DNA of 64,000 nt. Source: Hevea brasiliensis (taxonomy: Eukaryota > Streptophyta > Magnoliopsida > Malpighiales > Euphorbiaceae). The notes below the pieces were generated by a model, which saw only the letters and a list, made by a program, of their open reading frames with translations, ran no database searches and was not told where the DNA came from. The translations under genes and the position numbers were made by a program. This document shows positions 55,790-64,000 of the stretch, in pieces; position 1 is the first letter of the stretch, and the number at the start of each line of letters is the position of its first letter. Where the stretch lies: positions 86,313,849 to 86,377,848 of the forward strand of contig NC_079501.1 of NCBI RefSeq assembly GCF_030052815.1, in the 5' to 3' direction.

Positions 55790-56671
55790 TGTAACACCCC
55801 TAAGTTCGGTAGTGCGTTCTACTGCTCCGGTGACCAGTGTTGTCCGGACAGCTAGGATGCCTAGAACCACACTTCAATATGAGTGAGGAGACATAAAATA
55901 ATGAAATACAAGAAAAGAAAATACAAGAAAAACAAAGGAAAAATCATAGCAAAGAAATGTAACTAAGTTAAGCGAGCCAGAAACCCTAGCGATGGGTGAC
56001 CGCACCGGGAAGTCACGGCGTGGACCGTTGACTAGCCCTGGACTGCGGGGAACCCTGGAAAATATTTTTAGGACTCCAATAAATATTTATTGAAGTATAT
56101 ATATATCATTAGAAATATCAAGGAGAAATTAAATAATTAGTACAAAGAAAAGTGAGAAATCGAAAAACAAACAAAACCCGGTGTTACCGAAAAATCGGGA
56201 ATGCAACACAAACAGGGGCATTATGGTCAACCGACATCCCGAATTGTCTTTTGACCTAAAAGTCCATTAAAAATAAATAATATTACACTTAGAAAATAAA
56301 ATGAAAAATTAATTTGGTGGTACCTAAAGTAAATAACAAGAATTAAGGGTTTAATGTGGGATAAAGGGAAATTAAACTTATAATATGATTAATTGGTGTG
56401 AGTGGGCCACTAATGAATAAAATAAAAACATAATGGGGCAGCTATAATTCCATTATACAAGCAAAAATGTTCATCTTCTCCATTTCCCTTAACCTTGCCG
56501 AATTGAAGGAAATGAAACCTCCATTGCCGTTTTCTTTCAAGCTCACCTAACCCCCTCATTTCACTTCCAATCATTTAGGTTTCTTCATTAAAGATTGTCT
56601 ACACATCATAAGGAAGAGCTTGATACCAAAATCAAGAAGTTTAGTCAAGGTTTAGCAAGTCCCAACCATAG

Positions 56672-56677
56672 GTAAGT
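56672..56677 (+). promoter_or_regulatory. Candidate splice donor in C 3' LTR
   Basis: CCATAG|GTAAGTTTAC, twin of 48241. Confidence 0.4.
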
Positions 56678-58719
56678 TTACATTTTTGAATATTGCTTTG
56701 TTAAACTTTGTGTACATGTTATGGGTGTTGGATTTGTGAAGAAAATTTTCAAGTTTGAGGAGTTATTGATATGTCCATTTTGGACAGCCATGGAGTCATG
56801 TATTTAATGATTTATTATTACATATATTTGATGTAAATTCATGTTGAGTAGAGGGATTTAATATCCTAGTAAGTTATTTCCATGAAAATGTGGTGATTGT
56901 GCACTTGAATTGGAGATTGCCGAATTGTGGGACACTTTGGTATTGTAGAATATTTCGGCAGCCTTGGGACACATTGATAAATGTATGAGTTCATGAAGGT
57001 ATTGGCAGAATATTGACATTGAGGATTGATGGATATGTATATAGATTGGTTGTGTAAAGTGTATGTAAGAATTAGTAATGTTTATGTGTATATGTGATTG
57101 TACTTAGACTTTGTAAATTTGAGTTTTAATTGGTGTATTGAGGATAATTGTAATCTGCCCAAAGTAACTTTAAAGTGAAGAGGTATGTGGTTTTGGTAAT
57201 GTACCAAAACAGAATTGGTAAGGGAAGTGAACTTAGAGTAAGGTAAATGTGTCATTGATGTATGTTTAAGCAAGGTAATTAAGGGCAGTATGCATTTTAG
57301 CCTATAACTTTAAATGTGTAACCTCAATTGGTATGAGACCAATTGGAGGTGTAACTAGGCACAAAATGTGCCAACTTTCATTGAGAAAGCATACCAAAAT
57401 TCTGCTTGCAAGGTGACATAAAAAAATGACCAATTCGGATTAAGTGCAATTGAAACCTGAAAACTGACCATTTGGGCAGCAGTTAGTGTTTAGGCCATAA
57501 CTCACTCAAAACAGGTCCAATTGACCTGAAATTTTAACCATGAATAGTTAAGACCCATACCTACAAGTCTTATGAAGACACCAAAGCCCAGAAATGACCA
57601 GAAGCAAGTCAAAAAGCTTGCACAAGTTCGGGTCCAAAAACTGGCCGAACCAGAGTTGACCAAATTGACCTAAAATTGACCTAATTTGATGCCATTTGAC
57701 CAGCAATAGTATAATGACCATAACTTGGTCTACTTAACTCAGAATGACCTAAAATTTTGCCCCGCGTTCCATAAGACATAGATCTACAAGTTTGTAGTTT
57801 TGACCGAAACCCGAAAACCAAGGGAACTAGGTCGTCCGACTAGGTCAAACTAGTATTCTGGAATCCAGCAAGTTGCATTAAAATGCACTAAACAAGGAAA
57901 TGAGTTTGGTAAAACGTACCAACCCTAAAATACTATCGAATGTGACATATTAATGACACTAAAACCTAATTTACCTAGAATGCATCGAGGGTCGGTATAT
58001 TAGGTGATTAAGCAAATAATAGCTTTCAGTGAATTATTTATCGAGCATTATCGATAGAGACAATTTAATTTAGTACTGAAACACTTCAAATTGTGTTTCT
58101 CAGTTAACAAGGACTCAGCAAAAGGGAAAGAAATACTGAGTCAAGACCAGGAGACAAATATCAGAGGTTTGTGCACAACAACTATTTCTTTTGAATTATT
58201 TTCAATTGAAATAAATTATGACTATTTGCATATTATTGTTTTAAGTTGTGAAATTGTGAAAAATGGTTTGAATGATATTTGATGGATACTTATTGATTGA
58301 AAAGCACTGTAATTGGTTTGAAACCACAGCTATCATGTACATTGATTGTATTCCTCGCTAGCTTGTCTAGTGGGATGAATTGAATTCCCTTTCTGGCTGA
58401 AGTGTTGAGGTGTGTGCCTGTTGAGGACAAATAGAATGAGTACTCATATTTTTGCTAGCTAGCTGTGTTATTCCTCATTAGTCATTGACTTTTGGGATGA
58501 ATTGAATACCTCATTAGCCATTGGCTTTTGGGATGAATTGAACTTGAGAACATGATTAAAGCTGTGTGTGATTTATTGTTGCATATTGTAAGATTGTGAA
58601 ATGAGTTTAAATTCTTATTGACATTTATTGTCTTGAATTTAACTATGATTTTAAGTATCCACTATTTACATGACTTATGAATTGTGATTTAAATTGTATT
58701 TGGTTAATGTTGTGCACCA

Positions 58720-58736
58720 CTGAGACATTGTCTCAG
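58720..58736 (+). other. Conserved LTR stem-loop, element C 3' copy
   Basis: CTGAGACA-T-TGTCTCAG, identical to 50289-50305. Confidence 0.7.
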
Positions 58737-59359
58737 CTATAGCTTTTTATTGCTGTCACAGGTAGAGAGACAAATAGGGCAGCAGACTAGGTTGCATATA
58801 CCTCCAGCAAGAGATTTTCGGGTATAATGAGTATACTAATATTTTGCATTTTGTACTGTAATATATATCCACTGTATGTATATTTTGTTCTTGGTTTGAG
58901 CAGTTGTAAATTCAAATTGTACATTGAAGTTGTAAAATAATCATGAATTATTTTGGCTTGACAAATTGTATTATATTTCTTATATCTCAGTATTTGAAAA
59001 ATCGCTATGGATTTGAGTTGAGAAAAATGTTGTGTTGAGAAAAATGTTGGAGTCGGGATTTGGAAATATATTGAAGTGCTTTTTACAGGTTTTCTGAAGA
59101 ACTGTTTTATCCAAAATTCAGATGGCACTTTGCCAAAATTTTTACAGAAATTCTAAATAATACAAATGTGTTAGTTCTATCACTTCAGTTCAAAAAGGTT
59201 TGTAATACCTGTAAATAGTGCTCACCACTATAAAAGAAGTAAGAAAAGTTTTTAAAATCCCTTGTAGTGTATTTAATGGGTTATCAGTAGACGGAGTTGG
59301 TAATTCATTAGGTATACTACGGGATCATGTTATGCCTTACAGAGGGGTAGGGTGTGACA

Positions 59360-59364
59360 TCCTC
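59360..59364. repeat. Target-site duplication of element C, right copy
   Basis: TCCTC, identical to 43279-43283. Confidence 0.94.
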
Positions 59365-59367
59365 CTC

Positions 59368-59997
59368 TCATTCCCAAGTAGCTTCTTGGCCTGAATGATG
59401 GTTCCACAGCATTTTTACCAACAGTATCTGCTTGTTCCATAGCTGCTTCACCTCATAAGCCAGAATCTTTATGGGTTCTTCTTCATATGTGAGGTTTGGA
59501 TTCACTTCAATTTCTTCTACTGGTAGTACATGAGATGGGTCTGATCGATACCTCCTCAACATAGACACATGGAAGACGTTATGTATCTTCTCCAACTCTG
59601 GAGGTAATGCCAAACGATAAGCCAAAGGACCCACTCTTTCCAATACCTCATATGGCCCGATAAAACGAGGACTTAGTTTCCCCTTCCTGCCGAATCTCAT
59701 AATCCTCTTCCAAGGAGAAACCTTGAGAAAAACTTTCTCACCCACTGCATACTCAATATCTCTTCTTTTCAAATCAATGTAGGACTTCTGCCGGTCTGAT
59801 GTAGTTTTAAGTCGGTCTCTGATCACCCTGGTTTTCTCTTCAGTCTGTTGAACAATTTCGGGTCCAATCATTTTTCTTTCACCCACGTCATCCCAACACA
59901 ACGGGGTTCTACATTTTCTGCCATACAAAGCTTCATATGGAGGCATCCCAATGCTTGATTGGTAGCTGTTGTTATAAGCAAACTCAATCAAAGGCAA
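59368..59997 (-). pseudogene. Element D integrase C-terminal domain and chromodomain-like tail
   Basis: [71 protein letters not shown], then the tail ILAYEVKQLWNKQ..EATWE, where a TGA appears; the last codons lie across element C at 43283-43242. A TAG just upstream (60009-60011 region) replaces the Trp of EGSWD, the same stop as in element A. Confidence 0.9.
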
Positions 59998-60501
59998 GTG
60001 TGTATCCTAACTACCCTCGAACTCAATCACACAAGCCCATAGCATGTCCTCCAAGATCTGAATTACTCTCTCAGACTGGCCATCTGTCTGTGGGTGGAAT
60101 GCAGTACTGAAGTTCAATCTATTTCCTAGTGCTCTCTGAAGACTACCCTAGAATCTAGAAGTGAACCTAGGATCTCTGTCTGATACGATAGATACTGGCA
60201 CTCCATGCAGTCTCACAATCTCATCAATGTACAATCTAGCCAATCTGTCCAAACTGTAGTCCATTGGGACTGGCAGAAAATGAGCAGACTTAGTTAGTCT
60301 ATCGACAATGACCCATACTGCATTATGACTCTTCTGTGTCCTCGGAAGTCCCATTACAAAATCCATAGTTATTCTTTCCCATTTCCATTCTGGCACTGGT
60401 AGTGGATGTAACAACCCAGTGGGTACTTGATGCTCTGCCTTTACTTGCTGACAAGTCATGCATTTTGATACAAACTCTGCCACATCTCTCTTCATACCCA
60501 T
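59998..60501 (-). pseudogene. Element D integrase catalytic core
   Basis: Zinc Cys pair (KCMTCQQVK), TMDFVMGLP with the first Asp, [12 protein letters not shown] with the second Asp, and [13 protein letters not shown] with the Glu all read in one phase. A TAG near 60146-60148 replaces the Trp after SRF. No intron, unlike B0 and E. Best-kept core of the A/C/D group in this window, apart from the stops. Confidence 0.9.
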
Positions 60502-61263
60502 CCACTAGTAATGCTCCTTTAGCCCTCTACACATTTTTGTACCACCAGGGTGCATGGCAAAAGGAGACTCATGTGCTTCCTTCAAAATGATCTGCCTCAA
60601 ATCAACATCATTAGGAATACACATTCTGCCCTGGTGTAGCAGTAAACCATCATCTCTGATTGAGAACTCTGGTTTCTTGCCCTGCTGGACTTCTTCCATC
60701 AGCTTCTGATACTTCTGATCATTCTGAGCAGCCATTCTAATCTTTTCAATCAACACTGGCTGTACATGCCATGCAACTGCTGTCTGCCCTTCATCATTAA
60801 TCTCTAAACTGGCATGTAATGATCTCAACTCATGTACCAAAGACAAAGGAGTAACCTGTAGACTTGCCATAGTCTTGCGACTTAGGGCGTCAGCCACAAC
60901 ATTAGCTTTCCCTGGCTGATAGTTTATCAGACAATCATAGTCTTTTATCAACTCTAACCATCTCCTCTGTCTCAAATTCAACTCTTTTTGGGTGCCCAAA
61001 TACTTCAAACTCTTATGATCTGTGTAGATGTAACATTTCTCCCCATACAAATAGTGCCTCCAGATCTTAAGAGCAAACACAATGGCTGCAAGCTCCAAGT
61101 CATGTGTCGGATAATTCCTCTCATGCGGTTTCAGCTGGCGTGATGCATAGGCAATGACATTTCGATCTTGCATCAACACACAACCTAACCCATTATGAGA
61201 AGCATCAGAATCTGTATATTCTTTACCCGGTGTAGGTAAAGTCGACTGGAGCCTCACAAACAT
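60502..61263 (-). pseudogene. Element D RNase H and integrase zinc-binding start
   Basis: [29 protein letters not shown] and VADALSRK give the RNase H acids; [13 protein letters not shown] gives both zinc His. A TAG at 60502-60504 replaces a Trp of the HYWWMG motif. The start near 61240-61263 is garbled (the YSD motif reads DSD), again where A and C have CTG/CAG. Confidence 0.9.
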
Positions 61264-62226
61264 CTCTTCAATTCATCAAAACTTTGTTGGCATTTGTCCG
61301 TCCACTGAAATTTCACATCCTTTCTAAGTAGCTTAGTCAATGGAGATGCCAACATGGAGAATCCCTTCACAAATCTATGGTAGTATCCAGCTAACCCTTA
61401 AAATCGCGAATCTCTGTGACATTTCTGGGTGGTTTCCAATTAAGGATAGCTTCAATCTTGCTAGGATCTACCTTAATACCCTCTGCTGATACTATGTGCC
61501 CCAAAAAGGATATCTCCTTCAGCCAAAATTCACATTTCGATAGTTTGGCGTATAGCTGTTTCTCCCTCAAAGTCTGTAGTACAATCCGCAGATGTCTATC
61601 ATGCTCTTCTGCATTCCTTGAATAGACCAATATATCATCGATAAATACCACAACAAACTGGTCGAGGTATGGTCTGAAGATAGTGTTCATCAGATCCATA
61701 AAAGCAAATGAGCATTAGTTAACCCAAATGGCATGACCAAGAACTCATAATGGCCATAGCGGGTTCTCAAGGCGCTTTAGAAATACTCGCTCTTGTACTT
61801 TCGGTGATAATAACCTGATCTCAGGTCAATTTTGGAGAACACAGCTGCATCCCTCAACTGATCAAACAAGTCATCAATACGGGGCAATGGATATCTGTTC
61901 TTTATTGTCACCTTATTCAACTGCTGATAGTCAATGCATAACCGGAGAGTACCATCCTTCTTCTTAACAAACAATACTGGCGCTCCCCAAGGTGACACAC
62001 TAGGGCGGATAAAGCCCTTATCAAGCAGCTCTTGCAACTGCACTTTCAATTCTTTTAGTTCTGCAGGTGCCATTCTGTATGGTGTTATGGAAATTGGGTC
62101 CACACCAGGCATAACATCAATTTCAAACTGCACTTCTCTTTCTGGAGGTAATCCTGGCAATTCTTTAGGAAATACATCCGGCAAGTCACATACAGTAGGA
62201 ATGTCCCTCAGTGCTGGACTCCCCAC
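61264..62226 (-). pseudogene. Element D reverse transcriptase
   Basis: From 62226: [13 protein letters not shown] linker, [45 protein letters not shown], then a garbled stretch 61705-61800 with phase changes, [24 protein letters not shown] (active-site Asp pair), [18 protein letters not shown], another garbled spot at 61390-61405. The phase returns to the original after each patch. Confidence 0.88.
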
Positions 62227-62652
62227 TTAGGTGTCTATCACATGAGCCAAGTACGCCTCACACCCTTTTCTAATCATTTTTCTGGCCAGTGTAGCTGAAA
62301 TGATGTTTGAAGGTAATAACTGTCTCTCCCCATGTATTACTACATCACCATACTGAGGGAGACCAAAAGTGACTGTCTTCAGTCTACAGTCAATCGTGGC
62401 GTGATGCCTGGCTAACCAATCCATGCCCAAGATAATGTCATAATCTCTAAAGGGCATTTCAATCAAGTCTGATAGGAAAATATGTCCTTGGTTCACCAAA
62501 GGACAGTCTCTATATAGCCTATTTACCCTGACCTCCTGGCCTAATGGACTAGTTACTAGCACATCATAGTCCATTGGTACACACTGAATAGCAGTAGAAC
62601 ACATCACACTAGCACTAACATACGAATGTGTGGAGCCAGGATCAAACAACAC
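62227..62652 (-). pseudogene. Element D protease
   Basis: [15 protein letters not shown] active site at the start; [54 protein letters not shown], then a TAG (62227-62229) where C has CAA. In phase with gag and RT. Confidence 0.9.
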
Positions 62653-63036
62653 ATGTACATCTTGGTCAAGGATGGAAAAATTACCAGCTACAACATCTGA
62701 TGTTTCAGCCTCCTCCCTCTACCGCATGGTATACACTCTGACTGGTGCGCCATCGGGTGCCGGGTTAATGATGCTTTGACTTCCAGGAGTGTTACCAGGG
62801 CCCCTACCTCTGCCTCTACCTCTAGCAGCTGACTGTGACCCTCTAGGTGCAGAGACTTTGGCTGATCCCTCAGATGTAGCAGAAGGTCCAGACCGTCGCG
62901 GACTAGTGCAATCCTTAGCGAAATGTCTGCTCCCTCCACAGTTAAAACATGCACCAGTAGCCTTGAAACAAACCCCACCATGAGTTCTCCCACAAGTTTC
63001 ACACTGTCATACTGATAGAGATCTTCAAGAAGCTTG
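62653..63036 (-). pseudogene. gag: Element D gag C-terminus with zinc knuckle
   Basis: CETCGRTHGGVCF then CFNCGGSRHFAKDC (C-X2-C-X4-H-X4-C), then an Arg/Gly-rich RGRGRGRG stretch and VRVYTMR followed by a TAG. Separated from the gag core by a garbled patch at about 63005-63055 that shifts phase and back. Confidence 0.87.
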
Positions 63037-63954
63037 TTAGGTCGACTGACCAGACCGGGGTGGTCTTTGGCCAGAAAATCTGCCTCTGCCAGATCTACGG
63101 GAGCTGGATCCCCCAAACTGTTTCCTCTTTCCTGAACCACTCTCAGATGCTTGCCCAGTAGTCTTTTCAGTCTTCTCTTTCTCTTGAGTACCCTTCTTCA
63201 CTGCCCCTTCTGATTCTATCCTTTCCAGTTCCAGGGCCTGTGAGATCAATTCAGCAAAATTCTGATGTCTGAAACCCACGACTTGCATTCTCAAATTCTG
63301 CCTTAACCCGAACTCAAATCTCTTACATCTATCTCTGGGGGTGGAGACTAAGCTTCCAGCATAGTGGCTTAGCCTTGAGAAGTCTCTCTCATATTCTGCT
63401 ATGGTTCTGTCCCCTTGTTTCAAACTCAAGAATTCTTGTAACTTCATATCCACATATGCATCGGGAACCCATTTCTGCCTGAATTCCCTCAGGAAGTCTG
63501 TCCATGTCAGCACAGGTGGCTCAACCAGGCTGTGGGGGATGGTCTTCCACCATTCATATGCATCCCCTTGTAACAAGGAAACAGAATACTCAAACTTCAT
63601 CTCTTCCGTACACTGCAGTTTTCTGTAAACTCGTTCCATTCTTTCCAACCACTGTTCTGCCTCCAATGGATCCACAGTGCCTTTAAACTCGGTGGCCCCA
63701 AATTTCATCAATTTTTCATATTGCCGAGCTGAGGGCTGTGGTTGTGCTACAGGTACTGGCATTTGAGCTTGGGGTGGCACATTACCCACCATTTGCTGGA
63801 AAAACGCAGCCATCTGCTGTACAAATTGAGCAGGGAACTGCGGTGCTGGAGCAGGAGCTGGAGTGGCTGACCCACTCACATTCTGGAGTGCTGGGGCTTC
63901 CCCTTGAACCTCAGCCTCAACAGATTGTTCTTTGGAATGATCTCCTTCTTCCAT
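63037..63954 (-). pseudogene. gag: Element D gag core
   Basis: The best-kept gag of this group: 305 residues from the ATG at 63954. Acidic start, Pro/Ala-rich linker (residues 30-45), Gln-rich stretch, Gag core [74 protein letters not shown], and a basic Ser/Gly/Arg tail. It loses phase in the SGQ.. region before the zinc knuckle. Because gag and pol are one frame in C, this is the N-terminal part of a Gag-Pol. Confidence 0.9.
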
Positions 63955-63979
63955 TCCGTTTTCCCAAAATTTCTACTTC

Positions 63980-63982
63980 CTG
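63980..63982 (-). promoter_or_regulatory. Candidate splice acceptor before D gag
   Basis: Minus strand TTTGATCTCAG|GAAGTAG, 25 nt before the gag ATG. Confidence 0.4.
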
Positions 63983-64000
63983 AGATCAAACACAAGGAGG

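Larger units (their letters stand above)
43284..59359 (+). mobile_element. Element C: full-length Tekay/Del-like chromovirus nested in D
   Basis: Plus-strand element: 5' LTR 43284-43979 plus 48057-50928 (split by solo LTR S2), primer site 50937-50948, coding 51119-55743, polypurine tract 55773-55789, 3' LTR 55790-59359, duplication TCCTC. Without S2 and its duplication, the 5' LTR is about 3568 bp against 3570 bp for the 3' LTR. Same family as A. Structurally whole, coding region damaged in several places. Confidence 0.96.
55790..59359 (+). repeat. 3' LTR of element C
   Basis: 3570 bp, TGTAACACCCC...GGGTGTGACA. U3 hairpin 56179-56198, donor 56672, TTGACC cluster 57521-57805, stem-loop 58720-58736, TGGCA hairpin 59123-59135. 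No gene. Confidence 0.96.
39730..64000 (-). mobile_element. Element D: Tekay/Del-like chromovirus nested in E, interrupted by C
   Basis: 3' LTR 39730-43193; the gene tail 43242-43283 is split from the rest (59365-63954) by element C. Its gag start is at 63954 and its 5' LTR lies beyond 64000. The left flank is CTGTG; the right copy is out of view. Its proteins are close to A and C, but its LTR is of a different type from theirs. Confidence 0.93.

Noticed and set aside
1..64000. Apparent tandem duplication of gag-pol genes on both strands
   Set aside because: The copies are separate nested insertions with their own LTRs and 5-bp duplications, not a segmental duplication.

Overview
The window is plant DNA, almost certainly a eudicot and probably pericentromeric or other heterochromatin. 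It is AT-rich and consists entirely of nested LTR retrotransposons of the Ty3/gypsy superfamily. I see no host gene, rRNA, tRNA gene or CRISPR array. I cannot name the species from sequence alone.

Layout. (1) 1-407, 461-1129 and 13386-14255 are pieces of B0, an old minus-strand Tekay/Del-like chromovirus. (2) Element A (1130-13380, minus) is a full-length Tekay-like element inside the B0 integrase gene. It has 3.69-kb LTRs and a perfect 5-bp target duplication (TCTAT). (3) 14256-21334 (plus) is an Athila-like element with two LTRs, a tRNA-Asp-type primer site and a gag-protease frame fused to the end of integrase; RT, RNase H and the integrase core are gone. (4) 21335-32449 (plus) is a degenerate Tat/Ogre-like element, interrupted at 26384-30783 by solo LTR S1 (duplication CTGCT). 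(5) From 32450 rightward the nesting is deep: Tat was hit by E (minus), E by D (minus, at 39730), D by C (plus, 43284-59359, duplication TCCTC), and the 5' LTR of C by solo LTR S2 (43980-48051, duplication TTTCC). The rest of D runs from 59365 off the right edge.

A, C and D share one Tekay-like protein type; B0 and E share another. Each polyprotein follows the order Gag (zinc knuckle), protease, RT, RNase H, integrase, C-terminal chromodomain-like tail. Every copy seen here carries stops or frameshifts, so none looks autonomous as assembled.

The most interesting signals are non-coding. All Tekay-type LTRs whose relevant part is visible carry a stem-loop about 0.6 kb from the LTR end whose arm sequences change together between subfamilies. 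The same LTRs carry a GTAAGT-type splice donor about 0.6-1 kb into the LTR, and a CAG acceptor lies about 25 nt before gag in A, C and D. Together these suggest a spliced gag-pol mRNA and an unspliced genomic RNA that alone keeps the stem-loop and primer site, as in retroviral packaging. B0 and E also share a short GT-AG intron inside integrase, and the Tat element has a GT-AG intron between protease and RT. Many lesions sit at CAG/CTG sites, which points either to 5-methyl-CHG decay or to methylation-linked consensus errors in the assembly.
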